In this document: positions 10,472-19,328 of the stretch, one piece after another
How positions within the stretch are numbered: the first letter of the stretch is position 1
Layout of the letters: every line of letters begins with the position of its first letter
NCBI RefSeq assembly: GCF_030848475.1
Contig: NZ_JAVDDS010000002.1
Location: 1 to 64,000, forward strand
DNA length: 64,000 nt
Source of the DNA: Herbivorax alkaliphila
GTDB lineage: Bacteria > Bacillota > Clostridia > Acetivibrionales > Acetivibrionaceae
Reading direction: 5' to 3'
Notes under the pieces: generated by a model
What the model was told of the DNA's origin: nothing
What the model saw: only the letters and a program-made list of their open reading frames with translations
Databases searched by the model: none
Made by a program: the position numbers and the translations under genes

Positions 10472-11350
10472 ATGGTTTATAGTATGACGGGTTTCGGAAG
10501 AGGAAAATCTCAAGGAGATGGTAAGGAGTTTTCAGTTGAAATAAAAACTGTTAACCATAGATATTGTGACATGTATATAAAGATTCCCCGACAGATTTCT
10601 TTTTTAGAAGACAAGATAAGACAAAAAGTTGGTAAAACAATATCTCGAGGTAAAGCAGATATTTATATTAGCTTTGACGATTTTTCAGAAGACTCTAAAA
10701 GCATATTGGTAGATGAAGGTCTTGTTAAGACATATATAAAAAGTATGGAACTGTTACGGGATAAGTATGAGCTAAAAGATGATATATCTGTATCTTTGAT
10801 AGCAAAATTTCCAGATGTAATTAAAGTTGAGAAAGCAGAACATGATGAGGAACGAATTTGGGAATTGTTGTCAGAGGCATTGGATAATGCATTGGAAATG
10901 CTTATTAATATGAGAAAAAGTGAGGGAGAGGGACTAAAAGCTGATTTAATTGAAAGAGCACTGCTTATTGAAAATATTATTAAAGAAATAGGCATAAGAT
11001 GTCCCGAAATTGTAAAAGAATATAAGAGTAGGCTGGAAAATAGGATGAAAGAATTATTAGATCAGCAGATAGTTGATGAAAATAGGATGATGATGGAATT
11101 TGCTATATTTGCTGATAGATGTAGTATTGATGAAGAGCTGGTACGTTTGGAAAGTCATATTAATCAGTTTAGAGAAACATTAGAGATAAATAAGCCAGTA
11201 GGAAGAAAGCTTGATTTTTTACTCCAAGAAATGAACAGGGAAATAAACACAATTGGTTCAAAGGCAAATGACTTGGACATATCAAAAAAAGTTGTAGAAA
11301 TTAAAAGTGAGCTAGAAAAGATAAGAGAACAAATACAAAACATTGAGTAG
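10472..11350 (+). CDS. yicC: YicC family endoribonuclease
   Basis: The 292-residue protein begins [11 protein letters not shown], the signature of the YicC/YloC family, and ends with the conserved DUF1732 segment containing [15 protein letters not shown]. Members are endoribonucleases in bacteria studied so far. The ATG at 10472 is 9 bases from AGAAGAGG; the ATG at 10463 touches the binding site and is less likely. The gene stands immediately upstream of remA, as in Bacillus. Confidence 0.93.
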   Translation: MVYSMTGFGRGKSQGDGKEFSVEIKTVNHRYCDMYIKIPRQISFLEDKIRQKVGKTISRGKADIYISFDDFSEDSKSILVDEGLVKTYIKSMELLRDKYELKDDISVSLIAKFPDVIKVEKAEHDEERIWELLSEALDNALEMLINMRKSEGEGLKADLIERALLIENIIKEIGIRCPEIVKEYKSRLENRMKELLDQQIVDENRMMMEFAIFADRCSIDEELVRLESHINQFRETLEINKPVGRKLDFLLQEMNREINTIGSKANDLDISKKVVEIKSELEKIREQIQNIE

Positions 11351-11378
11351 TGTGGCGTGTAAACAGGAGGAAGATTTG

Positions 11379-11648
11379 ATGAAGTTAATAAATATAGGTT
11401 TTGGTAATATTGTTTCTGCAAATAGGCTTATAGCAATAGTTAGTCCTGAATCGGCACCAATAAAGAGAATTATTCAGGAAGCACGGGACAGAGGAATGCT
11501 TGTAGATGCTACTTATGGAAGAAGAACAAGGGCAGTGATTATTACTGACAGTGATCATATTATTTTGTCTGCAGTTCAGCCTGAGACAGTTGCTCATAGA
11601 CTAGATGCCAAAGATGTAGATGTAGTAGAAGAAGATATTACTGATTGA
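11379..11648 (+). CDS. remA: RemA/DUF370 family regulator
   Basis: This 89-residue protein ([20 protein letters not shown] at the N-terminus) matches RemA/DUF370, a small oligomeric DNA-binding protein that activates biofilm matrix and osmoprotection genes in Bacillus. CAGGAGGAAG precedes the ATG at 11379 with good spacing; an in-frame start at 11343 lies upstream of that site. It follows yicC in the conserved order, but the gmk gene that often follows is absent. Confidence 0.92.
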   Translation: MKLINIGFGNIVSANRLIAIVSPESAPIKRIIQEARDRGMLVDATYGRRTRAVIITDSDHIILSAVQPETVAHRLDAKDVDVVEEDITD

Positions 11649-11802
11649 GTCTTGGAATTATCGGTTTAGCTGTAAGAAGCTGAAGCAAGAATCATTTTTC
11701 CTTTAGGAAGATGGAAATGTCAATGTTTTGATGTTTATCTATCTTGTGTGTTAGGTACGAGTTAAGCTTATTATATATATGCGGAAGGAGTATGAGTACA
11801 TT

Positions 11803-12033
11803 ATGAATGAAAAAAATGAAAGAACAATGATTGAACCGGCAATAGGTTCACTGCTTGAAAAGGTAGACAGCAGGTATACATTAGTGGTGGCAACTGCAAA
11901 AAGGGCTAGGCAATTGACAGAAGGTGCTCACAAACTTACAGAATGTCAATCAGAAAAGTCTGTTACTATTGCTGTTAATGAGATTGATGAAAAGAAAATT
12001 ACATACATAAGAACAAAGAGTGGAATAAAATAA
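11803..12033 (+). CDS. rpoZ: RpoZ, RNA polymerase omega subunit
   Basis: This 76-residue protein contains the omega signature (SLLEKVDSRYTLVVATAKRARQL) and would assist assembly of the beta' subunit into RNA polymerase. The ATG at 11803 is preceded by GGAAGGAG with a rather long 12-base spacing. An upstream in-frame ATG at 11779 lies before this site and would add eight non-conserved residues. Confidence 0.93.
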   Translation: MNEKNERTMIEPAIGSLLEKVDSRYTLVVATAKRARQLTEGAHKLTECQSEKSVTIAVNEIDEKKITYIRTKSGIK

Positions 12034-12107
12034 AATAAGATGGAATAGAAGGCTTAAAACACAGGGTTTTTTTGCCCCGGTGTTTAATTTGGGGAGGAGC
12101 TGAAATT

Positions 12108-13337
12108 GTGCTCAAAGGAAAGACGGCAGTTATTGGAGTCTGTGGAGGCATAGCAGCATATAAGGCTGTTGAAGTGGTTAGCAGATTAAAGAAACTTAAT
12201 GTAGATGTGCACGTTATAATGACAAAGAATGCTACTGAATTTATTGATTCTCTTACATTCAGGTCTATTTCTGGTAATCCTGTAACAATAGGAATGTTTG
12301 ACAATCCGCAAAGTTGGGATATAGGACATATTTCCCTTGCTGAAAAAGCGGATTTTATTGTTGTTGTACCTGCAACAGCTAATGCTATTGGAAAAGTTGC
12401 AGGTGGTATTGCTGATGACATGCTTTCTACTACCATAATGGCCTCACGTGCACCTGTTATTTTTGCGCCTGCAATGAATTTTAACATGTATGAAAATTCA
12501 ATTGTTCAAAGTAATATAGATAAACTTAAATCTTTAGGATATGTTTTTATAGAGCCGGATTTTGGACTTATGGCATGTGGTACAAAAGGTAGAGGGCGTT
12601 TACCAGATCCTTCTGATATTATAAAATACATAGCTAATTTTTTTGAATCGAAAAATACTGATTCTGTTTATATAAAAAAGGATTTCAAAGATGTAAAGGT
12701 TTTAATCACTGCTGGGCCTACTAGAGAAGCCATTGATCCTGTAAGATATATAACGAATTACTCTTCAGGTAAAATGGGATATGCTATTGCTGATTGTGCA
12801 GTAAAAAGAGGTGCAAAGGTAAAGCTTATATCAGGTCCTGTGAATATTTCAGTACCATTTGATGCAAAAATAGAAAGTGTTACAAGTGCCCAGCAAATGT
12901 ATGAAGCAGTTATGAAAGATTATAAAGACTACGATATTTTAATAATGGTGGCTGCTGTATCAGATTATAAATGTGATCAGGTTTCAGAGAAAAAAATAAA
13001 AAAGTCTCAAAAGGAAATGATAATTAATCTTGTTAAGAATCCTGATATTGCAAAAGAGTTGGGAAAAGTGAAAGGCAATAAAATTCTAGTAGGTTTTAGT
13101 GCTGAAACTGATGATGTAGAGAAAAATGCATTAAAAAAGCTGGAATCTAAAAATATGGATATGATAGTTGCTAATGATGTAACGCAGGAAGGTGCTGGAT
13201 TTTCCACTGACACTAACATTGTTAAAATTATAAAGGGAAAAGGGTATATAAGAAGCCTTTCTATTATGAACAAAACTAAAGTTGCTGACAATATTTTAGA
13301 TGAAGTACTGCTGACAAAAGGTGCCCGGGAATGTTAA
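12108..13337 (+). CDS. coaBC: CoaBC, phosphopantothenoylcysteine synthetase/decarboxylase
   Basis: The 409-residue bifunctional enzyme makes 4'-phosphopantetheine from phosphopantothenate and cysteine in CoA synthesis. The N-terminal flavin-dependent CoaC half has GVCGGIAAYK, the PAMNFNMY motif and the redox Cys in MACGTKGRGR. The C-terminal CoaB half has TAGPTREAIDPVRYITNYSS. The GTG at 12108 is 8 bases after GGGGAGGAG. coaD for a later step of the same pathway lies at 58343. Confidence 0.95.
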   Translation: MLKGKTAVIGVCGGIAAYKAVEVVSRLKKLNVDVHVIMTKNATEFIDSLTFRSISGNPVTIGMFDNPQSWDIGHISLAEKADFIVVVPATANAIGKVAGGIADDMLSTTIMASRAPVIFAPAMNFNMYENSIVQSNIDKLKSLGYVFIEPDFGLMACGTKGRGRLPDPSDIIKYIANFFESKNTDSVYIKKDFKDVKVLITAGPTREAIDPVRYITNYSSGKMGYAIADCAVKRGAKVKLISGPVNISVPFDAKIESVTSAQQMYEAVMKDYKDYDILIMVAAVSDYKCDQVSEKKIKKSQKEMIINLVKNPDIAKELGKVKGNKILVGFSAETDDVEKNALKKLESKNMDMIVANDVTQEGAGFSTDTNIVKIIKGKGYIRSLSIMNKTKVADNILDEVLLTKGAREC

Positions 13338-13365
13338 AGTATTAACATTCCTAAAGGGTTTTTTT
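13324..13365 (+). terminator. coaBC intrinsic terminator
   Basis: The stem GGAATGTTAA/TTAACATTCC with loop AGTA (13328-13351) is extended by CCC/GGG (13324-13326 and 13356-13358) and followed by seven Ts. The coaBC stop codon lies inside the left arm. Confidence 0.85.
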
Positions 13366-13400
13366 AAAGTATATAAATTTATAATGAGAATAATTATATT

Positions 13401-13417
13401 AACAATATAATATTGTT
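13401..13417. promoter_or_regulatory. 17-bp palindrome in the glyS promoter region
   Basis: AACAATAT-A-ATATTGTT is a perfect inverted repeat that also contains a possible -10 (TATAAT). It could be an operator, or simply an AT-rich promoter core. No T-box leader is present upstream of glyS: the gap after coaBC is only 103 bases and lacks T-box motifs. Confidence 0.4.
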
Positions 13418-13440
13418 TGTTTTATTAAGGAGGTTTTTAA

Positions 13441-14829
13441 ATGGAAGTAAAAAAGACTATGGAAAAAATAGTAGCACTGGCTAAAAATAGAGGATTTGTC
13501 TATTCAGGCTCAGATATTTATGGCGGACTTGCAAATGCTTGGGATTATGGCCCGTTGGGTGTTGAGCTTAAAAACAATGTAAAAGATGCATGGTGGCGTA
13601 AGTTTATTCAAGAAAATCCTTACAATGTTGGTGTTGATTGTGCAATACTAATGAATCCAAAGGTTTGGGAAGCTTCAGGTCATTTAGGAGGATTTAGTGA
13701 TCCTTTAATTGATTGTAAGGATTGTAAAACTCGTCAAAGAGCGGATCAAATGATAGAAGAGTGGAATGATAAGAACGATATTGATATTAACATAGAAGGA
13801 TGGACAAGCCAACAACTTATGGAGTACATAGACCAAAAATCAATAAAATGTCCAGCCTGTTCTTCGAAGAATTTTACAGATATAAGAAAGTTTAATCTTA
13901 TGTTTAAAACATTTCAGGGAGTAACTGAAGATTCCAAGGCAGAGATATTTTTAAGACCTGAAACTGCACAGGGTATATTTGTAAATTTTAAAAATGTTCA
14001 GAGAACAACAAGAAAAAAGATACCATTTGGAATAGGTCAAATTGGAAAGTCTTTTAGAAATGAAATAACACCAGGTAATTTTACTTTTAGAACTAGAGAA
14101 TTTGAACAGATGGAACTGGAGTTTTTCTGTAAACCAGGTGAAGATCTTGAATGGTTTAAATACTGGAAAGATTTTTGTTATAATTGGCTTATAAGTTTGG
14201 GACTTAAGGAAGAAACCCTTAAAATGCGTGACCATAGCAAAGAAGAGTTATCTCATTACAGCAATGCTACTACAGATATTGAATTTAAATTTCCCTTTGG
14301 CTGGGGTGAGCTTTGGGGAATTGCAGACAGAACTGATTTTGATTTAAAACAACATATGGAACACTCTAAAGAAGATTTGTCTTTCTTTGACCCAACAACA
14401 AAAGAAAAATATGTACCATATTGTATTGAACCCTCACTTGGAGCAGATAGGGTTGCTCTTGCATTTTTGTGTGATGCATATGATGAAGAAGAAGTTTCAG
14501 AAGGTGATATGAGAGTAGTTTTGAGATTTCACCCTGTTATTGCACCTGTAAAAATAGCTATTCTTCCTCTTTCAAAAAAGCTGGGAGATGAAGCACGCAA
14601 GGTTTATGATTTACTTTCAAAGAAATATGTATGTGAATACGATGAGACGGGAAGTATTGGAAAAAGATATAGAAGACAGGATGAGATTGGAACACCATAT
14701 TGTCTTACATATGATTTTGATTCAAGAGAAGACGATAGTGTAACAATAAGAGACAGAGATACTATGAAACAGATAAGAATAAAGATAGATCAGTTAAACG
14801 AATATTTTGAAGATAAGTTTGACTATTAA
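13441..14829 (+). CDS. glyS: Glycyl-tRNA synthetase, dimeric class II type
   Basis: The 462-residue enzyme charges tRNA-Gly. It is the single-chain alpha2 type (archaeal/eukaryotic-like, also in many Firmicutes), not the alpha2beta2 type. Class II motifs are visible: motif 2 as [25 protein letters not shown] and motif 3 near [15 protein letters not shown] Cys pair (CPAC) suits the inserted zinc region. AAGGAGG is directly upstream of the ATG. Confidence 0.96.
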   Translation: MEVKKTMEKIVALAKNRGFVYSGSDIYGGLANAWDYGPLGVELKNNVKDAWWRKFIQENPYNVGVDCAILMNPKVWEASGHLGGFSDPLIDCKDCKTRQRADQMIEEWNDKNDIDINIEGWTSQQLMEYIDQKSIKCPACSSKNFTDIRKFNLMFKTFQGVTEDSKAEIFLRPETAQGIFVNFKNVQRTTRKKIPFGIGQIGKSFRNEITPGNFTFRTREFEQMELEFFCKPGEDLEWFKYWKDFCYNWLISLGLKEETLKMRDHSKEELSHYSNATTDIEFKFPFGWGELWGIADRTDFDLKQHMEHSKEDLSFFDPTTKEKYVPYCIEPSLGADRVALAFLCDAYDEEEVSEGDMRVVLRFHPVIAPVKIAILPLSKKLGDEARKVYDLLSKKYVCEYDETGSIGKRYRRQDEIGTPYCLTYDFDSREDDSVTIRDRDTMKQIRIKIDQLNEYFEDKFDY

Positions 14830-15090
14830 AAATTTTATTGAATGACAAAAATTTTTAATAAAATCATAAAAAAATAGTGAAATAATTTTTTTATATGTTA
14901 TAATTATATGGGCTATGGGAAATTATTCTTACTAGAAGCCTTAGAAAGAATTGAAAGGCTTAATATAAAAGGGGCTCGATGCCGTGAGATTTTATTAAAT
15001 AAGTTTATAAAAGTAAACTGGGAAAGTATTTATATTGCTAATATACTTTTTCTAAATAAAAAAAGAAAATATAAACAGGAGGTTTTTTTA
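14830..15090 (+). promoter_or_regulatory. ppdK promoter and long 5' leader
   Basis: An extended -10 TGTTATAAT (TATAAT 14899-14904) predicts a leader of about 180 nucleotides before ppdK. It holds a 7-bp hairpin (AAGCCTT 14936-14942 with AAGGCTT 14955-14961), then GGGGCTCGATGCCGTGAG at about 14971. A weak AT-rich stem running into a T5 tract lies near 15025-15050. I do not recognise a known riboswitch. A coding reading from 14908 is open but has no ribosome binding site and no resemblance to the PPDK family. Confidence 0.5.
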
Positions 15091-17715
15091 ATGGCAAAAT
15101 ACGTATATCTTTTTAGTGAAGGCGATGCATCAATGAAAAATCTTCTTGGTGGTAAAGGTGCGAACCTTGCTGAGATGACAGGTTTAGGTCTTCCAGTTCC
15201 AAGAGGATTTACAGTTACTACTGACGCGTGTACTAGGTATTATGATGATGGAAGAAAAATTTCTAAAGACATTGAAGAAGAAATATACACAACACTGGCA
15301 AAAACTGAAGAAATAGTAGGGAAAAAATTAGGTGATCCAGAGAATCCGTTTCTTGTTTCAGTTCGTTCTGGTGCAAGAGCATCAATGCCGGGTATGATGG
15401 ATACAATATTAAACCTTGGTCTTAATGATGTTGTTGTAGAGGGACTGGCAAAACTAACCAATAATGAAAGATTTGCATATGACAGCTACAGAAGATTTAT
15501 TCAAATGTTTAGTGATGTAGTAATGGAAGTTGAAAAGTCCAAGTTTGATAAAATTTTAGATGCAGTTAAAAAAGAAAATGGTGCTGAACTAGACACTGAA
15601 TTGACAACGGAAAACTTAAAAGAAGTTGTTAAAAGATACAAAGAATTGTATAAAAAAGAGAAAGGCACTGACTTTCCACAGGAGCCTAAAGTTCAGTTGA
15701 TGGAAGCTATAAAGGCTGTTTTCTATTCATGGGACAATCCTAGAGCTATAGTTTATAGAAGGCTTAATGATATACCTGGTGAGTGGGGTACTGCTGTAAA
15801 TGTTCAGGAAATGGTATACGGAAATATGGGTGATGATTCTGGTACAGGAGTTGCATTTACAAGAGATCCATCTACAGGGGAGAAAAAGCTTTATGGGGAG
15901 TTTTTAATGAATGCACAGGGTGAAGATGTTGTTGCAGGAATTAGAACTCCACAATCTATACAACAGTTAAAAGATGAAATGCCTGAAGTTTATAATCAGT
16001 TTGTAGATATAGCTGAAAAACTTGAGAATCATTACAAAGATATGCAGGATATGGAGTTTACAATTGAAAAAGGTAAGCTGTTTATGCTTCAAACAAGAAA
16101 TGGTAAGAGAACAGCTGCTGCAGCATTAAGAATAGCAGTTGAACTTGTAGAAGAAAAAATGCTTTCAAAAAAGGAAGCTATTATGAAGGTTGAGCCAAAG
16201 CAGTTAGATGCACTGTTGCATCCAAATTTTGAACCAAAAGCATTAAAAGATGCTACTCCAGTAGCAAAGGGGCTTCCTGCTTCTCCAGGGGCTGCTACAG
16301 GAAAAGTTTATTTTGATGCAGAGGCGGCTGTTAATGCACAAAAGAATGGCGAAAAAAATGTTATACTTGTTAGACTTGAGACATCACCAGAAGATATTGA
16401 AGGTATGCATGTTGCAAGTGGAATACTTACAGCTCGTGGAGGAATGACATCCCATGCTGCTGTTGTGGCAAGAGGTATGGGTACTTGCTGTGTTGCAGGA
16501 TGTAGTGAGGTTAAAATTAATGAAGAAGAAAAATACTTTGCTGATAAGAATGGAAAGAAATACAATGAAGGCGAGTGGATTTCTCTTGATGGTTCAACAG
16601 GTAATGTTTATGGAGAGCAGCTTCCAACAATAAATCCTGAAATGACAGGACATTTTGCTACACTTATGGAGTGGGCAAATGAGATAAGAAAATTAAAAGT
16701 AAGAACAAATGCTGACACTCCTCAAGATGCTGGACAGGCAAGAAAGTTTGGTGCTGAAGGTATTGGACTTTGTCGTACAGAGCATATGTTCTTTGAGTCA
16801 GATAGAATTCCTGCAATGAGAGAAATGATTGTTGCAAGGACGGAAGAGCAGAGAAGAAAAGCTTTAGATAAACTTCTTCCAATGCAAAGAAGTGACTTTG
16901 AAGCTCTTTTCACAGAGATGAAGGGATTCCCTGTAACAATAAGGTTCCTTGATCCACCACTACACGAGTTCCTTCCACAGGAAGATGATGATATAAAAGC
17001 ACTTGCAAAAGATATGGGAATGTCCTTTGATGAACTAAAAGGAATAGTAAATGACCTTCATGAGTTTAACCCAATGATGGGTCATAGAGGATGTCGTTTG
17101 GCAGTTACTTATCCTGAGATAGCTGAAATGCAAACTAGAGCCGTTATTGAGGCAGCTATCAACTTAAATAAAAAAGGTATGAGCATTGTACCTGAAATTA
17201 TGATTCCTCTAGTTGGAGAAATTAAAGAGTTGAAATATGTGAAAGATGTAGTTGTTAAGACTGCAGATGAGATTATAGAAAAAGAAGGAGTTAAACTTGA
17301 GTACCAAGTTGGAACAATGATAGAAATTCCAAGAGCAGCTCTTACAGCAGATGAAATAGCTCAGGAAGCAGAGTTCTTCTCATTTGGTACAAATGACCTT
17401 ACTCAGATGGCCTTTGGATTTAGTCGTGATGATGCAGGTAATTTCTTAGATGAGTACTACAACAAGAAAATATACGAATCTGATCCATTTGCAAGACTTG
17501 ATCAAAAAGGTGTAGGAAAACTTGTTGAGACAGCAGTTAAACTTGGAAAACAGACAAGACCTAATATTAAGTTAGGCATTTGTGGAGAGCATGGTGGAGA
17601 TCCTTCATCTGTTGAGTTTTGTAACAAAGTTGGACTTGCATATGTTTCATGTTCACCATTTAGAGTGCCAATAGCAATACTTTCAGCAGCTCAGGCAACA
17701 GCAAAAGAAGATTAA
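15091..17715 (+). CDS. ppdK: Pyruvate, phosphate dikinase
   Basis: This 874-residue enzyme interconverts pyruvate, ATP and Pi with PEP, AMP and PPi. It has the ATP-grasp domain, the swivelling phosphohistidine domain with GGMTSHAAVVARG (His455, the position known from Clostridium symbiosum PPDK), and the PEP/pyruvate-binding TIM barrel with GTNDLTQMAFGFSRDD. The ATG at 15091 follows ACAGGAGG. In cellulolytic clostridia lacking normal pyruvate kinase flux this enzyme is central to glycolysis; that context is known for the group, not shown here. Confidence 0.97.
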   Translation: MAKYVYLFSEGDASMKNLLGGKGANLAEMTGLGLPVPRGFTVTTDACTRYYDDGRKISKDIEEEIYTTLAKTEEIVGKKLGDPENPFLVSVRSGARASMPGMMDTILNLGLNDVVVEGLAKLTNNERFAYDSYRRFIQMFSDVVMEVEKSKFDKILDAVKKENGAELDTELTTENLKEVVKRYKELYKKEKGTDFPQEPKVQLMEAIKAVFYSWDNPRAIVYRRLNDIPGEWGTAVNVQEMVYGNMGDDSGTGVAFTRDPSTGEKKLYGEFLMNAQGEDVVAGIRTPQSIQQLKDEMPEVYNQFVDIAEKLENHYKDMQDMEFTIEKGKLFMLQTRNGKRTAAAALRIAVELVEEKMLSKKEAIMKVEPKQLDALLHPNFEPKALKDATPVAKGLPASPGAATGKVYFDAEAAVNAQKNGEKNVILVRLETSPEDIEGMHVASGILTARGGMTSHAAVVARGMGTCCVAGCSEVKINEEEKYFADKNGKKYNEGEWISLDGSTGNVYGEQLPTINPEMTGHFATLMEWANEIRKLKVRTNADTPQDAGQARKFGAEGIGLCRTEHMFFESDRIPAMREMIVARTEEQRRKALDKLLPMQRSDFEALFTEMKGFPVTIRFLDPPLHEFLPQEDDDIKALAKDMGMSFDELKGIVNDLHEFNPMMGHRGCRLAVTYPEIAEMQTRAVIEAAINLNKKGMSIVPEIMIPLVGEIKELKYVKDVVVKTADEIIEKEGVKLEYQVGTMIEIPRAALTADEIAQEAEFFSFGTNDLTQMAFGFSRDDAGNFLDEYYNKKIYESDPFARLDQKGVGKLVETAVKLGKQTRPNIKLGICGEHGGDPSSVEFCNKVGLAYVSCSPFRVPIAILSAAQATAKED

Positions 17716-17736
17716 AAATAAACTATAAAACATATT

Positions 17737-17768
17737 AAAAAGGAGTGGTAATATACCACTCCTTTTTT
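17737..17768 (+). terminator. ppdK intrinsic terminator
   Basis: GGAGTGGTA (17742-17750) pairs with TACCACTCC (17754-17762) around a 3-base loop, followed by six Ts and preceded by As. Confidence 0.92.
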
Positions 17769-17901
17769 GAGCTCTTTTGCATAAAAAGCAAAAATTAAAT
17801 TACAAATTCATTAAACTATTGAGTATTGGCTTTATTTATAATACTATATTGCTATGTAGTTATTTTTAAAATTAAATAAATTCCCATACCTAAAGGGCAG
17901 A

Positions 17902-17924
17902 TATTGCTAAAACATTTAGCAATA
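17902..17924. repeat. Leader hairpin upstream of the propeller gene
   Basis: TATTGCTAAA pairs with TTTAGCAATA around the loop ACA, a perfect 10-bp stem 45 bases before the start at 17970. There is no T-run, so it may be an mRNA leader structure or operator. I do not recognise a riboswitch. Confidence 0.5.
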
Positions 17925-17969
17925 CTGGTTAATTTCACAAAAATAAAAATTTTTGGAGGACAAAGGTGT

Positions 17970-19316
17970 ATGAAAAAGATATTGTATTTAGTTATGTTGT
18001 CGGTAATAGTATTTAATTTTGTATTTGTTGCAGCAGGAGATATTGATAAAGCTCCTAATCTTTATGATATAGCATTTAATGGAGAAAGCTATGTGGTAGT
18101 AGGTGAAAATGGAACAGTCATAACTTCATATGATGGATTTAACTGGACTATGGAAAACATAGATACGGATAAAAACTTATATGGCGTAACGTGGGTAATG
18201 AATAAGTTTGTTACAGTAGGTGAAAAAGGTGTAATATATACCTCGCAAGACGGAAAAGAATGGATTGAAAGAAATTCAGGTATATCATCAGATATATATG
18301 GAATAGAGGGCAATGGAGATAAAGTTATTGCGGTAGGTGACATGGGGAAAATACTTGTATCGCCTGATGGTACAATGTGGTCAAGAATAAGAATGATTGT
18401 TAATGAAGTGCTTAATGAAGTAAAGTGGGTTAATGGTGTTTTTCTAGCTGTTGGAAATGATAAAGTTATTTTATTTTCTGATGATGGGATTTACTGGGAA
18501 GAAATAATTGTAGAGCATTCAGATATAGATCTTAAAGGTATTATATGGAATGGAAATGAATATGTGGTGGCAGGAGAAAATATGAATATTTTAACCTCAG
18601 AAGATGGCATGGAGTGGACAAGTATTGACAGTGACTATTTAGAAGATCAAACAGAAGCTTACCTTGGCAAAAATATAAAAAGCATTGCATGGCAAGAAAA
18701 CAGACTTATAGCGGCAGGAGAAGATGGTATTATAGTATCATTAAAAGATGGAGAAACTTGGACATTAGAAATGGAAGTAACAGAAAAATCTATTTTGTCA
18801 CTTGTGTCAAGTGAAGATAGGATAGTTGGAGTTGGAGAAGACGGGATTATTATTGTATCAGAAAACGAAGGGGAATGGGAAAATTTGACTAGGTTGGTTG
18901 CTGATTTGAGTGAATATACTCTACTAGAAACTGAGGAAAAGTCTTTTCAAGTTTTAATTGAATTTCCCTTTAATATGAAGATGGATATTACCCGATATAT
19001 AGATTATGAAGTATCAGATGAAAATGTAGCAGCTGTAGAAAATGTAGGACTAATAAAAGGTTTAAGTGATGGTCAGTCAGTAATAAAGGCAGTTTATGAT
19101 GGTCAAATATTAGAAATACCTGTAACTGTAGAAAAACATGAAGAGAATTTAAACCAAGATGAAGATGATGTAGAGGATGACGTAGATGAAGAAGGTGAAG
19201 AAGATAGTGATGAGATATTAGATGCAATTGTTGAAATCATTATAAGACTTACAATCATCATAGCATTGACCATTATAATTATGTTTTTGGTAAGAAAAAT
19301 CAAGAAAAAAAATTAA
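17970..19316 (+). CDS. Membrane-anchored extracytoplasmic beta-propeller protein with Big-like domain
   Basis: The 448-residue protein has a signal peptide (residues 1-22). Six or seven repeats follow of the type 'YDIAFNGESYVVVGENGTVITSYDGFNW', which resemble Ycf48/BNR propeller blades, to about residue 305. Next come a bacterial Ig-like (Big_2) segment with NVAAVENVGLIKGLSDG (about 330-390), an acidic stretch, one transmembrane helix and a KKIKKKN tail. The ATG at 17970 follows TTTTTGGAGG. The cohesin/SLH gene starts 12 bases after its stop, so the two are probably one operon and may act together at the cell surface. The function is unknown. Confidence 0.85.
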   Translation: MKKILYLVMLSVIVFNFVFVAAGDIDKAPNLYDIAFNGESYVVVGENGTVITSYDGFNWTMENIDTDKNLYGVTWVMNKFVTVGEKGVIYTSQDGKEWIERNSGISSDIYGIEGNGDKVIAVGDMGKILVSPDGTMWSRIRMIVNEVLNEVKWVNGVFLAVGNDKVILFSDDGIYWEEIIVEHSDIDLKGIIWNGNEYVVAGENMNILTSEDGMEWTSIDSDYLEDQTEAYLGKNIKSIAWQENRLIAAGEDGIIVSLKDGETWTLEMEVTEKSILSLVSSEDRIVGVGEDGIIIVSENEGEWENLTRLVADLSEYTLLETEEKSFQVLIEFPFNMKMDITRYIDYEVSDENVAAVENVGLIKGLSDGQSVIKAVYDGQILEIPVTVEKHEENLNQDEDDVEDDVDEEGEEDSDEILDAIVEIIIRLTIIIALTIIIMFLVRKIKKKN

Positions 19317-19328
19317 GGAGGATAATTT

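Noticed and set aside
10663-10995. Ser-rich 110-codon frame opposite yicC
   Set aside because: It is antisense to a well-recognised gene and has no ribosome binding site; the Ser/Ile bias comes from the complementary reading of yicC codons.
11649-11802. Decayed gmk between remA and rpoZ
   Set aside because: No frame in this 154-bp gap resembles guanylate kinase, and it is far too short to hold more than a small fragment.
13338-13440. T-box leader for glyS
   Set aside because: The gap is only 103 bases, most of it terminator and AT-rich promoter sequence, with no T-box motif or specifier hairpin.
14908-15090. Reading frame that would extend PPDK by 61 residues at its N-terminus
   Set aside because: The extension has no ribosome binding site, begins in the promoter region and is unlike any PPDK N-terminus. 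AGGAGG stands right before the ATG at 15091.
17902-17924. c-di-GMP riboswitch before the propeller-cohesin operon
   Set aside because: The hairpin lacks the GEMM core sequences and the tetraloop receptor, so only an unassigned leader hairpin can be claimed.
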